DNA of 64,000 bases from Rhodovibrio salinarum DSM 9154 (GTDB taxonomy: Bacteria > Pseudomonadota > Alphaproteobacteria > Kiloniellales > Rhodovibrionaceae), in the NCBI RefSeq assembly GCF_000515255.1, contig NZ_KI911559.1, positions 2,615,660-2,679,659 of the forward strand, read 5' to 3'. The stretch's first letter is position 1, and each line of letters begins with the position of its first letter. Below the pieces are notes generated by a model that worked only from the letters and a program-made list of their open reading frames with translations, did no database searches and had not been told where the DNA came from. The translations under genes and the position numbers were made by a program. Below are positions 38,153 through 47,205 of the stretch, one piece after another.

Positions 38153-38941
38153 TTGCATGAAACCGACACCCGGACCGCCGCTGGCGGCTCGGCACCGGCG
38201 AAGCTTCGCGGCGGGACGTTTACGCTGATGGTGCTCGACGTCCCCGATCCGGCGCGCGCCGATCCGCTGTCCGGGGTCGAAGCGAAGCTCCGTCAGGCGC
38301 CCAGCTTCTTCGAAGACGCCCCGCTCGTACTCGACCTGCAAGCGGTGCCGGATACCGAGCAGTTCGACTTGGCCGACACGGTAGAGCGGCTACGCACGCT
38401 GGGTTTCGTCCCGGTGGGCGTGCAGAACGCCGGGGACGGCCACGCGGCAACCGCGCTTAGCCTGGGCCTATGCCCCTTCCCTGCCTGGCGCTCCGGGCGA
38501 CAGCGGCCGAACCGGGACCCGGGCCCCAAGCCGGCAACCGAGCCCAAGCGCCCGGAGCGGGAAAATCCGCCACCGCCGCCGGCCAAACCCGCCAAGCTGC
38601 TGAGCCAGCCGGTCCGCTCCGGTAAGCGCGTCTATGCGCGCGGCGGCGATCTGGTCGCGGTGGCGCCGATCAGCGCGGGCGCTGAACTGATCGCCGACGG
38701 GCACATTCACGTCTACGGCGCGCTGCGCGGGCGCGCGCTGGCCGGCGTGGGCGGCGACGAGAGCGCCCGGATCTTCTGCCAGAAACTGGACGCGGAGCTG
38801 GTGTCGATCGCAGGCGCCTACCGGGTGCGCGAGGACATCGACGAATCGCTGATCGGCCAGCCGGTGCAGATTTACCTACAGGGCGAGGATCTGATCATCG
38901 ATCCGATCAGCGAGCCGACGACGACAACCCGCCGGCGCTAG
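38153..38941 (+). CDS. minC: septum site-determining protein MinC
   Basis: MinC inhibits FtsZ polymerisation near the poles. The 262-residue protein has an N-terminal FtsZ-binding domain (residues 14-105, LRGGTFTLMVLDVPDPARAD), a Pro/Arg-rich linker (about residues 120-152), and a C-terminal beta-helix that binds MinD: VRSGKRVYARGGDLVAVAPI, AELIADGHIHVYGALRGRAL and DAELVSIAGAY. The start is TTG at 38153; an ATG four bases on is out of frame and the next in-frame ATG would cut the first domain. First gene of minCDE. Confidence 0.92.
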   Translation: MHETDTRTAAGGSAPAKLRGGTFTLMVLDVPDPARADPLSGVEAKLRQAPSFFEDAPLVLDLQAVPDTEQFDLADTVERLRTLGFVPVGVQNAGDGHAATALSLGLCPFPAWRSGRQRPNRDPGPKPATEPKRPERENPPPPPAKPAKLLSQPVRSGKRVYARGGDLVAVAPISAGAELIADGHIHVYGALRGRALAGVGGDESARIFCQKLDAELVSIAGAYRVREDIDESLIGQPVQIYLQGEDLIIDPISEPTTTTRRR

Positions 38942-38998
38942 CAGCGACTTCGACGCACGAAGGCCTGGCGCAAGGCAACAGCGAGGAGGGGCAGTCCC

Positions 38999-39814
38999 TT
39001 GAGCAAGATCATCGTCATGACCTCCGGGAAGGGCGGCGTCGGCAAGACCACTTCGGCCGCCGCCTTCGCCGCGGGCCTGGCGCAACGCGGCTACAAGACG
39101 GTCGTCGTCGATTTCGACGTCGGCCTGCGCAACCTCGACTTGGTGATGGGGTGCGAGCGCCGGGTGGTGTTCGACTTTATCAACGTCATCCACGGCGAGG
39201 CAAAACTCAGCCAGGCGCTGGTGAAGGACAAGCGGGTCGACAACCTCTATATCCTTCCCACCTCCCAGACCCGCGACAAGGACGCCCTGAATACCAAGGG
39301 CATCGGCGAAGCGCTGGAACGGCTGCGTGAGCAGTTCGACTACGTCGTCTGCGACAGCCCCGCCGGGATCGAGCACGGTGCCGTGATGGCGCTGTACTAC
39401 GCCGACGAGGCGATCGTGGTCACCAACCCCGAGGTCTCCAGCGTACGCGACAGCGACCGCATCCTGGGCGTGCTGCAATCGAAATCGAAGCGGGCCGAGG
39501 AAGGCGCGGATCCGGTCAAGGAGCATCTGCTGCTAACCCGCTACGATCTCGACCGGGTCGAGCGCGGCGAGATGCTGGCGATCGACGACGTGCTGGAGAT
39601 TCTGTCGATCCCGCTGTTGGGCGTGATCCCCGAGGATCAGGCGGTGCTGCGCGCCTCCAACCTGGGCCAACCGGTGACCCTGGACAACGAAAGCCAGCCC
39701 GGCCAGGCCTATGGCGACGCCGTCGGCCGTTTCCTCGGCGAAGACCTGCCGCACCGCTTCATCAAGCGCGAGAAGAAGGGCTTGTTCGGTCGGATGTTCC
39801 GGAGGACGGCATGA
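38999..39814 (+). CDS. minD: septum site-determining protein MinD
   Basis: MinD is the membrane ATPase that carries MinC and oscillates with MinE. The 271-residue product has the deviant Walker A GKGGVGKTT at 10-18, DFDVGLRNLDLVMGCERRVV, and VVCDSPAGIEHGAV. The C-terminal membrane amphipathic helix GLFGRMFRR is present. The start is TTG at 38999 with GAGGAGG nine nt upstream. Its stop overlaps the minE start by 4 nt. Confidence 0.95.
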   Translation: MSKIIVMTSGKGGVGKTTSAAAFAAGLAQRGYKTVVVDFDVGLRNLDLVMGCERRVVFDFINVIHGEAKLSQALVKDKRVDNLYILPTSQTRDKDALNTKGIGEALERLREQFDYVVCDSPAGIEHGAVMALYYADEAIVVTNPEVSSVRDSDRILGVLQSKSKRAEEGADPVKEHLLLTRYDLDRVERGEMLAIDDVLEILSIPLLGVIPEDQAVLRASNLGQPVTLDNESQPGQAYGDAVGRFLGEDLPHRFIKREKKGLFGRMFRRTA

Positions 39815-40089
39815 AGCTCCTGGACCTGTTCCGGAAACAACCCGCCTCCGCCCCGGCGGCGCGCGAGCGCCTGCAGATTCTGCTGGCCCACGAACGCGCG
39901 GGCCGCGAGGGCGGCGCGGACTTCCTGCCGCAACTGCAGCGCGAGCTGCTGCAGGTGGTGAAGAAGTACGTCCAGATTGACGACGACAAGGTTCAGGTTC
40001 AACTGGACCGCGAGGGCGACGTCGCCACGCTGGAGGTCAACGTCGAGCTGCCCGAAGAGATGCCCGACGAACAGAAGCGTAGCGCGTAA
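39811..40089 (+). CDS. minE: cell division topological specificity factor MinE
   Basis: A 92-residue MinE: membrane-targeting start MKLLDLFRKQ, the anti-MinCD helix ARERLQILLAHERAGREG, then the topological specificity domain LPQLQRELLQVVKKYVQIDD and TLEVNVELPE. It stimulates MinD ATPase and clears MinCD from midcell. The ATG lies in minD (ATGA overlap), and GGAGGACGGC inside minD is the ribosome binding site. Last gene of the min operon; it converges on the acyl-CoA dehydrogenase. Confidence 0.95.
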   Translation: MKLLDLFRKQPASAPAARERLQILLAHERAGREGGADFLPQLQRELLQVVKKYVQIDDDKVQVQLDREGDVATLEVNVELPEEMPDEQKRSA

Positions 40090-40178
40090 GGCAGCGCGCC
40101 ACGGCCGTTTCTCGGCAAGTTCGGAACCGGCAGCCTAAGATGGAATGGAAGGCGAGTCAGGCGTCTAGAGCTTGAACT

Positions 40179-41321
40179 TCACGTCTCCGCCAAGAGTTTG
40201 CGGGCGATGATCAGGCGCATGATCTCGTTCGTGCCTTCCAGGATCTGATGGACACGCACGTCGCGCAGGTAGCGTTCGATCGGGTAGTCCATCAGATAGC
40301 CATAGCCACCGAATAGCTGCAGCGCTTGGTTGCAGACTTCGAAACCGACGTCGGTGGCGTAGCGCTTGGCCATTGCGCACTGGCGCGTCGCCTGCAGGTC
40401 GGCCTGATCCAACGTCCAGGCCGCCTTGTGCACCAGCAGACGTGCCGCTTCGAGTTCCGTCTGCATGTCCGCGAGCTTGAATTGCAGCGCTTGGAAGTCC
40501 GCCAGCGGCCGGCCGAACTGATTGCGGTCGCGCAGGTGCGCCAAGGTAGCTTCCAGACACGCCCGCGCAGGGCCGAGCGAGCAGGCCGCGATGTTGACCC
40601 GGCCGCCGTCGAGCCCAGCCATCGCGATGCGGAAGCCCTGTCCCTCCGCGCCCAGCCGATTTTCGGTCGGCACGAACGCCGCATCCAGCATCACCTGGGC
40701 CGTCGGTTGGCTGTGCCAGCCGAGTTTGCGCTCCTGTGCCCCGAACGACAGGCCGGGCGTATCGGCCGGCACTAGGAAGGCGCTGATCCCGCCCGCGCCC
40801 GCCTCCCCGCTGCGCGCCATCACGAGATAAAGGTCGCTGCGGCCGCCGCCTGAGATAAAAGCCTTGGTTCCAGTCAGTTGGTAGCCACCGTCAACGGCAC
40901 GCGCCTTGGTCGCAAGCGACGCGGCATCGGACCCCGCGCCGGGCTCGGTCAAGCAGTAAGAGGCGAAGGCGTTCATCGTCGTCAGATCCGGCAGGAAGCG
41001 CTGGCGCTGCTCTGCGCTACCGAAGGCGTCGATCATCCAGGCGACCATGTTGTGGATCGAGAGATAAGCCGCCGTTGACGGACAGGCCGCCGAAAGTTCC
41101 TCGAACACGATCGCCGCATCCAGCCGGCCAAGCGCGGAGCCGCCGACATCCTCGCGCACGTAGAGCGCCGCAAAGCCCAACTGAGCGGCCGCGCGCAACG
41201 TTTCTTCCGGAAAGGTGTGCTGCACGTCCCAGTCGGCGGCATAAGGCGCCATCCGCTCGCGCGCGAACTGCGCCGCCGCATCGCGAAAGGCGCGCTGGTC
41301 GTCGGTGAGGGCGAAATCCAT
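40179..41321 (-). CDS. acyl-CoA dehydrogenase, likely isobutyryl-CoA dehydrogenase
   Basis: A 380-residue flavoenzyme. Family motifs: YCLTEPGAGSDAASL, GTKAFISGGGRSDLYLVM, GLDGGRVNIAACSLGPARAC, and the C-terminal LFGGYGYLMDYPIERYLRDV ending in HQILEGTNEIMRLIIARKLL. The catalytic Glu near residue 362 is at the position of short-branched chain acyl-CoA dehydrogenases such as ACAD8. With the hydrolase and mmsB nearby, an isobutyryl-CoA substrate (valine pathway) is likely, but straight-chain substrates cannot be excluded. ATG at 41321 follows GAGGGGAAG. It diverges from metY. Confidence 0.88.
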   Translation of the reverse strand: MDFALTDDQRAFRDAAAQFARERMAPYAADWDVQHTFPEETLRAAAQLGFAALYVREDVGGSALGRLDAAIVFEELSAACPSTAAYLSIHNMVAWMIDAFGSAEQRQRFLPDLTTMNAFASYCLTEPGAGSDAASLATKARAVDGGYQLTGTKAFISGGGRSDLYLVMARSGEAGAGGISAFLVPADTPGLSFGAQERKLGWHSQPTAQVMLDAAFVPTENRLGAEGQGFRIAMAGLDGGRVNIAACSLGPARACLEATLAHLRDRNQFGRPLADFQALQFKLADMQTELEAARLLVHKAAWTLDQADLQATRQCAMAKRYATDVGFEVCNQALQLFGGYGYLMDYPIERYLRDVRVHQILEGTNEIMRLIIARKLLAET

Positions 41322-41550
41322 GGTCTTCCCCTCGGCACTGAGTTCGGATCGACGAGATAGACGATACCGTCGCGGGCCATGCGACGAAAACAGGGCATTC
41401 TTTGCCACGCCCCCTGGTTTGCAAAGGTTCCCATTTGCGTGTGTCGATTTACACCGCCGTGCGGGCGCGCTTACAACTGGTCGCCCGTGCAACGATGGGC
41501 CTTTACGTAGCCGCCCAAGAACGACCGCCTGATGGGAGAGGCATCTGTTC

Positions 41551-42849
41551 ATGACCGAGTCCAGCAAACATCCCGAAACGATCTGCCTGCACGCCGGCTA
41601 TCGCGCCGATCCGGCGACCGGGTCGGTCGCGCCGCCGATCTACCAGACGACCAGCTACCAGTTCCGGGATACGGAGCACGCCCGGGCGCTGTTCGGGCTG
41701 GAAGAACTCGGCAACATCTATACCCGGATCATGAACCCGACGCTGGATATCCTGGAGCAGCGGGTCGCCGCGCTCGAGGGCGGGGCCGCGGCGCTCGCGG
41801 TATCCAGCGGTCAGGCGGCGTCCGCGATGGCGGTGCAGAACATCGCCCAGGCGGGCGACAACATCGTCTCCTCGACCGACCTCTACGGCGGCACCTACGT
41901 GCTGTTCAACAACACCCTTCGGCAGATGGGCATTGAGGTCCGCTTCGTGGATCCGGCCGATCCCGAGGAGTTCCGCCGGCAATCCGACGAGCGCACGCGC
42001 GCCTGGTACGCCGAGACGCTGCCCAACCCGCGCCTGCAGGTCTTCCCGATCGAGGAGGTCGCCCGGATCGGCCGCGAGGAAGGCATTCCGCTGATCGTCG
42101 ACAACACGGCCGCGCCGGTGATCTGCCAGCCGCTGCAGCACGGCGCGGCGATCGTGGTCTACTCGGCGACCAAATACTTGGGGGGCCACGGCACCTCGGT
42201 CGGCGGAATGATCGTCGACGGCGGCACCTTCCCCTGGGACAAGCACGCCGAGCGCTTCCCGCTGCTGAACCAACCGGACTCGAGCTACCACGGGGCGGTC
42301 TGGACCGAAGCCGCGAAGCCGCTCGGCCCGATTGCCTATGCGCTCAAGGCCCGGGTGACGCTGCTGCGCGACCTCGGCTGCGCGATGAGCCCGTTCAACG
42401 CCTTCCTGTTCCTACAGGGCATGGAAACGCTGCCGCTGCGCATGCGCGAGCACTGTCGCAACGGCCAGGCGGTCGCGGATTTCCTGGAAAAGCACCCGCA
42501 GGTCACCCGTGTGATCTACCCGACCAAGCAGGATGAAACCTACTACGGCCGGGCAAAAACGCACCTGAAGGGCGGCTTCGGTTCGCTGTGCGGCTTCGAA
42601 CTGGAGGGCGGCGCCGCGGCCGGACGCAAGTTCATCGACAGTCTGCAACTGTTCTACCACGTCGCCAACATCGGCGACGCGCGTTCGCTCGCCATTCACC
42701 CGGCGACCACGACGCACAGCCAGTTGACCGAAGCAGAGCAGGAGGCCTCCGGCGTCTCGCCTGGCTACGTCCGCCTGTCGATCGGCCTGGAGCATATCGA
42801 CGACATCCTGGCCGACCTCGACCAGGCTCTGAAGGCAGCGCATAGCTAA
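41551..42849 (+). CDS. metY: O-acetylhomoserine aminocarboxypropyltransferase (MetY)
   Basis: A 432-residue PLP enzyme of the Cys/Met metabolism family. It has PIYQTTSYQFRDTEHA, NIYTRIMNPTLDILEQRVA, the PLP Lys208 in VVYSATKYLGGHGTSVGG, and the late HPATTTHSQLTE block. The length (over 420) and the extra insertion around residues 130-160 fit O-acetylhomoserine sulfhydrylase rather than cystathionine synthase. It makes homocysteine from O-acetylhomoserine and sulfide. hom, which supplies homoserine, lies 3 kb away. A hairpin follows. Confidence 0.94.
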   Translation: MTESSKHPETICLHAGYRADPATGSVAPPIYQTTSYQFRDTEHARALFGLEELGNIYTRIMNPTLDILEQRVAALEGGAAALAVSSGQAASAMAVQNIAQAGDNIVSSTDLYGGTYVLFNNTLRQMGIEVRFVDPADPEEFRRQSDERTRAWYAETLPNPRLQVFPIEEVARIGREEGIPLIVDNTAAPVICQPLQHGAAIVVYSATKYLGGHGTSVGGMIVDGGTFPWDKHAERFPLLNQPDSSYHGAVWTEAAKPLGPIAYALKARVTLLRDLGCAMSPFNAFLFLQGMETLPLRMREHCRNGQAVADFLEKHPQVTRVIYPTKQDETYYGRAKTHLKGGFGSLCGFELEGGAAAGRKFIDSLQLFYHVANIGDARSLAIHPATTTHSQLTEAEQEASGVSPGYVRLSIGLEHIDDILADLDQALKAAHS

Positions 42850-42892
42850 AAATGCAGCATCCCCTCTCCTCCTACATCAAGGAGAGGGGATG
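42848..42892. terminator. bidirectional hairpin between metY and recJ
   Basis: A perfect 13-bp stem (CATCCCCTCTCCT / AGGAGAGGGGATG, 42858-42870 and 42880-42892) with a 9-nt loop lies between the convergent metY and recJ stops. On the minus strand a run of five U (42852-42848) follows after a short gap, so it could serve recJ; on the plus strand only AATTTCCC follows. Confidence 0.65.
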
Positions 42893-42914
42893 AATTTCCC
42901 GGAAATTCTGGTAC

Positions 42915-44729
42915 TTACCCGCTGGCGTGGGCCGCGTCGTCGATAATCAGCTGGACGCGTTCGCGCGCGCCCCACTGGTCGACGCGCAGCTTGCCGCCGA
43001 TGTGCAGGCGCACGCCGCGGTCATCGAGCAGCGCACGCCCAAGATCGGTGTCGCGCGCCCGGAAGGCGATTGCCTTCAAACGCTGGCCGTCGGCCCCCTC
43101 CAGGTAGCAGCGCACATGGTTCTCGCCGACCACCTGGGCGCCGTGGATGCGAACATTCGGCACGGCGAAGCGCGGCTCGGCATTCCCCGTACCGTAGGGA
43201 CCGAGCTTGTCGAGTTGGCGCAGCAGGTCGAGCGTCGCCCCACCAGGCTGTACCGCACCGTCAAAGCCGAGCGCGGGGACGTAGCCGGAAGCAGCCAGCG
43301 CACGCCCCAACCGCTCCTCCAAAAAGGCGCGCGCCTCGTTCAACTTACCGGCCTCGACCGTCAGGCCGGCAGCCATCGGGTGCCCGCCGCCGGCGGACAG
43401 ATAGCCGGCCTGTCGCGCGGCGATCACCGAGCCGCCTAGATCAACGCCGCGTACCGAGCGGCCTGACCCCTTGCCCTGCCCCTGATCGTCGAGCGCAATC
43501 ACCAGCGACGGCCGGTCGTAGGCTTCCATCAAACGGCTGGCGACGATGCCGATCACGCCCGGGTGCCAGCCGTGGCCCGCGGCAACCACCAGCCCGTCGG
43601 CAGGCGGTGTCGCCGCCACCTGCTGGCGGGCTTCCTCCAGCACCTGCTGTTCCAGCTCGCGCCGGTCCCGGTTCAATTGCTCCAGTTGGTCCGCGAGTTC
43701 CTTGGCCCGGCCAGGCATATCGGTCGACAGCAGTTCCGCGCCCAGGTCGGCCCGGCCGATCCGGCCGCCGGCATTGACCCGGGGCCCCAGCACGAAACCA
43801 AGGTGGAACGGCCCCGGGGTCTCTTCCAGCCGGGCGACGTCGGCAAGCGCGGCGAGCCCGACGTTGCGGCGTTGCTGCAGAACTTTCAAACCACTGGTGA
43901 CAAGCGCCCGGTTCACGCCGGTCAACGGGACAACGTCACACACCGTGCCCAGCGCAACCAGGTCCAGCCAGCGGCGCAGGTCGGGCTCCCGAACCGCTTC
44001 CCCATAGTAGCCGCGCGCGCGCAGCGTGCGATTGACCGCGACCGTCAGCATGAAGGTCACGCCGACTGCCGCGAGCTGACCACAGCCGCTTTCATCGTCC
44101 AGCCGGTTGGGATTAACCAGCGCGTAGCAGGCCGGCAACTGCGGCTCGGCGGTGTGGTGGTCGACCACCACCACCTCCTGGCCTTCCTGCGCCGCATGAT
44201 CGAGCGCACTGTAGGAGGTAGTGCCGCAATCCAGCGTGACGACAAGCTGATAGCCCTCGCCCGCCAGGGTATCGAAGGCCCCCGGATTGGGCCCATAGCC
44301 CTCTTCGATCCGGTCGGGGATGTAGATCCGGCAGTCGTGGCCAAGCGCCTGCAGGAAACGGCGCAGCAACGCGGCGGAGGTCGCGCCGTCGACGTCGTAG
44401 TCCGCCAGCACCGCGATCGGCTCGCCATCCTGCACCGCATCCGCGATGCGCTCGGCCGCCGGGCGCATATCCTGAAACCGATCAGGATTGGGCAGGTCGG
44501 TCTTGAGGGAGGGGTTGAGGTAGCCCTCCGCCGCTTCGAGCGTCACGCCGCGCCCGGCCATCACGCGGCCGACGACCTCCGGCAGGTTCAAACGCTGGGC
44601 TAACAGGCGTGCCAAGCGATCCTCGCTCAGGCGCGCTTCCCAGCGTTTGCCCGACAGCGAGCGTTCGACGCCGAGGAAACCGGGCCGGCCGGCCTCGGTC
44701 TCAGCAGCGGCGGACGAACTTGGCGCCAT
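42915..44729 (-). CDS. recJ: single-stranded-DNA-specific exonuclease RecJ
   Basis: A 604-residue DHH-family 5'-3' exonuclease for recombination and mismatch repair. Motifs: VLADYDVDGATSAALLRRFL, VTLDCGTTSYSALDHA, the DHH core VVVVDHHTAEPQLP, and LVNPNRLDDESGCGQLAAVG. The DHHA1 region has GGRIGRADLGAELL and GWHPGVIGIVASRL, then SGRSVRGVDLGGSVIAARQ and AGGGHPMAAGLTVE. It follows glpX by 35 nt, probably in one transcript. Confidence 0.95.
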   Translation of the reverse strand: MAPSSSAAAETEAGRPGFLGVERSLSGKRWEARLSEDRLARLLAQRLNLPEVVGRVMAGRGVTLEAAEGYLNPSLKTDLPNPDRFQDMRPAAERIADAVQDGEPIAVLADYDVDGATSAALLRRFLQALGHDCRIYIPDRIEEGYGPNPGAFDTLAGEGYQLVVTLDCGTTSYSALDHAAQEGQEVVVVDHHTAEPQLPACYALVNPNRLDDESGCGQLAAVGVTFMLTVAVNRTLRARGYYGEAVREPDLRRWLDLVALGTVCDVVPLTGVNRALVTSGLKVLQQRRNVGLAALADVARLEETPGPFHLGFVLGPRVNAGGRIGRADLGAELLSTDMPGRAKELADQLEQLNRDRRELEQQVLEEARQQVAATPPADGLVVAAGHGWHPGVIGIVASRLMEAYDRPSLVIALDDQGQGKGSGRSVRGVDLGGSVIAARQAGYLSAGGGHPMAAGLTVEAGKLNEARAFLEERLGRALAASGYVPALGFDGAVQPGGATLDLLRQLDKLGPYGTGNAEPRFAVPNVRIHGAQVVGENHVRCYLEGADGQRLKAIAFRARDTDLGRALLDDRGVRLHIGGKLRVDQWGARERVQLIIDDAAHASG

Positions 44730-44764
44730 CTCCCCTCCCCTGAAGACTCAAACGGGTCCGCGTA

Positions 44765-45745
44765 CTAGCTCGCGTCGCCGGTCCAGGTCTTACGCTGGAA
44801 GTTATGGTCTGCGGTGATCAAGCGAACCGTGCCGGTCGATGAGCGCATCACCATCGAGTGGGTCTGCGCCCCCTTGTATCGCCGGCGCACCCCCTGAAGC
44901 ATCGTGCCGTCGGTCACGCCGGTCGCGGCGAACATGACGTCACCGCCGGCCAGATCGTGAAGCGCGTACTTGCGGTCGAAGTCGGTGATGCCCCAGCGCT
45001 GGGCCCGTGCACGCTCGTCGTCGTTGCGGAACACCAGCCGGCCCTGCATCTGACCACCGATGCAACGCAAGGCAGCGGCAGCAAGCACACCCTCCGGCGC
45101 GCCGCCGACACCCATGTACATGTCCACACCGGCATTGTAGTTGGTCGTGGCAATCACGCCGGAAACATCGCCGTCGTTGATCAGCATGATCCGGGCACCG
45201 GCTTCGCGGACCTTGGCGATGATCTCCTGGTGGCGCGGCCGGTCGAGGATGCAGACAACGAGGTCCTCGACCTCGACCCCCTTGGCCTTGGCGAGGGCGT
45301 TCAGGTTGTCCCTCGGTTCGGCGTCAAGGTCGACGATCCCCTCGGGATAGTTCCCGCCGACCGCGATCTTGTTCATGTACACGTCGGGCGCGTTCAGGAA
45401 GCCGCCGTGCTCAGCCATCGCGATCACCGCCAACGCGTTGGCACTGCCCTTGGCGGTGATCGTGGTGCCCTCCAGCGGGTCGAGCGCGATATCGGTGTTC
45501 GGACCGCCGGCGCCGACTTCCTCGCCGATGTAAAGCATCGGGGCCTCATCGCGCTCGCCCTCGCCGATCACGACCCGACCGCTGATCGCCAGACCGTTCA
45601 AGGCTTCGCGCATGGCGTTCACCGCGGCCTGATCAGCCGCCTTTTCGTCGCCGCGGCCCATCAGCCGCGAGGCGGACAGCGCAGTCAATTCGGTGACGCG
45701 AACCGCTTCCAGCGCGAGGTTACGGTCGAGCGTGGCGTTCGCCAT
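44765..45745 (-). CDS. glpX: fructose-1,6-bisphosphatase class II (GlpX)
   Basis: A 326-residue GlpX-type phosphatase of gluconeogenesis and the Calvin cycle. Conserved segments are LEAVRVTELTALSASRLMGR, ADQAAVNAMREALNGL, VIGEGERDEAPMLYIGEEVG, IALDPLEGTTITAKG (DPLEGT substrate loop) and MYMGVGGAPEGVLAAAALRC. It follows hom by about 164 nt and precedes recJ. A 7-bp hairpin (45881-45902) lies 8 nt... within that gap but has no U-tract. Confidence 0.95.
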   Translation of the reverse strand: MANATLDRNLALEAVRVTELTALSASRLMGRGDEKAADQAAVNAMREALNGLAISGRVVIGEGERDEAPMLYIGEEVGAGGPNTDIALDPLEGTTITAKGSANALAVIAMAEHGGFLNAPDVYMNKIAVGGNYPEGIVDLDAEPRDNLNALAKAKGVEVEDLVVCILDRPRHQEIIAKVREAGARIMLINDGDVSGVIATTNYNAGVDMYMGVGGAPEGVLAAAALRCIGGQMQGRLVFRNDDERARAQRWGITDFDRKYALHDLAGGDVMFAATGVTDGTMLQGVRRRYKGAQTHSMVMRSSTGTVRLITADHNFQRKTWTGDAS

Positions 45746-45909
45746 GAGGTGGTGCTCCCCTACAAATAAGGCGTGAGCCGCGAAGGCCGGCGACCGACCT
45801 GCCCCACGTATCGGGGCAACGGTTTATGGCCGAACTCCGCAGCGTAGAACGTTGACATGCGTCCCGTTGATGCCCTTGGTGCCGGATTATTCCATATCCG
45901 GCAAGCGGC

Positions 45910-47205
45910 CTAAAATGCCTCGATCCGGATCACCCGCGGCGGCTCAAGAACCGCCTCCAGCGTTTCGATCTGGGCAAGCGCACCGCGCATGGCCGCTTCG
46001 TTCGTTTCATGGGTGGTGATCACCACCGGCACGGCCTCACCACCCGGGCCACGGCCACGCTGCACCAGCGTCTCCACGGAGATTTGGTGATCGCGCAGAG
46101 CCGCCGCGACGCCCGCGATCACCCCTGGACGGTCCAGGCACATCAGACGCAGGTAGTAGCCGCCCTCATGCTCATCCATCGGACACGGCACGGCCGCGTC
46201 CAGCTTGCTCGCCGGGACGGCGAAGGTGGGCAGACGGATACCCCGCGCGATGTCGATCAGGTCGGCGACCACGGCGGATGCCGTCGGCCCCGCGCCCGCG
46301 CCGGCACCTTCGCTCAGGATCGAGCCGACGAAATCGCCCTCGGCGACGACGGCGTTGTTCACGCCCTCGACATTGGCGATCGGAACGTCGCGCTTGACCA
46401 TCACCGGGTGCACCCGCTGGGAGATCTTGCCATCCACCCGCCGGGCGATGCCGAGCAGCTTGATCCGGTAGCCAAGTTCCTCGGCAAACGCGATGTCGAC
46501 CGAGGTCACCTCGCGGATGCCCTCGACGTGCAAATGCGCGTAATCGACCTGTGCGTTGAACGCGAGCGCCGACAGGATCGCCAGCTTGTGCGCGGCATCG
46601 TACCCATCGACATCGAAACTGGGATCGGCCTCGGCATAGCCGAGCTTCTGCGCTTCCTGCAGCACCTCCGAGAATTCCCGGCCGGTGTCGCGCATCTGGC
46701 TCAGGATAAAGTTGGAGGTTCCGTTCATGATGCCGTAGACGGCAGAGATCGCGTTGGCGGCCAATCCCTCGCGCAACGTCTTGATCACCGGGATACCGCC
46801 GCACACCGCAGCTTCGTACGACAGCACCGCCCCAGCCTCCTCGGCGCGGTGGGCCAACTCGGTGCCATGATGGGCGATCATCGCCTTATTCGCGGTGATC
46901 ACGTGCTTGCCGTTGGCGAGTGCTGTCTCCGTGACCTCCTTCGCGACACCGTCGGCCCCGCCGATCAGTTCGATCACCACATCGATTTCCGGATCGCCAG
47001 CCAACGCGACCGGATCGTCGAACCAACGCACAGCCTCCAGATTGAGGCCCCGATCCTTGCGCCGGTCGCGCGCGGACACCGCCGTCACCAGCACCGGCCG
47101 GCCGCACCGCTGTGCGATCAGCTCATAGTGCGTGTTCAGCAGATGCAGCGTGCCGGCCCCGACCGTACCCAGGCCGGCGATGCCGATGCGCAGCGTTTCG
47201 CTCAC
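45910..47205 (-). CDS. hom: homoserine dehydrogenase
   Basis: A 431-residue enzyme reducing aspartate semialdehyde to homoserine. The N-terminal NAD domain starts LRIGIAGLGTVGAGTL, followed by the catalytic domain YAEADPSFDVDGYDAAHKLA and the C-terminal ACT domain (LMCLDRPGVIAGVAAALRDH, from about residue 350) for feedback regulation. The start codon is GTG at 47205, overlapping the aminotransferase stop (GTGA). It gives the homoserine needed by metY, and the upstream aminotransferase may serve related amino acid synthesis. Confidence 0.95.
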   Translation of the reverse strand: MSETLRIGIAGLGTVGAGTLHLLNTHYELIAQRCGRPVLVTAVSARDRRKDRGLNLEAVRWFDDPVALAGDPEIDVVIELIGGADGVAKEVTETALANGKHVITANKAMIAHHGTELAHRAEEAGAVLSYEAAVCGGIPVIKTLREGLAANAISAVYGIMNGTSNFILSQMRDTGREFSEVLQEAQKLGYAEADPSFDVDGYDAAHKLAILSALAFNAQVDYAHLHVEGIREVTSVDIAFAEELGYRIKLLGIARRVDGKISQRVHPVMVKRDVPIANVEGVNNAVVAEGDFVGSILSEGAGAGAGPTASAVVADLIDIARGIRLPTFAVPASKLDAAVPCPMDEHEGGYYLRLMCLDRPGVIAGVAAALRDHQISVETLVQRGRGPGGEAVPVVITTHETNEAAMRGALAQIETLEAVLEPPRVIRIEAF

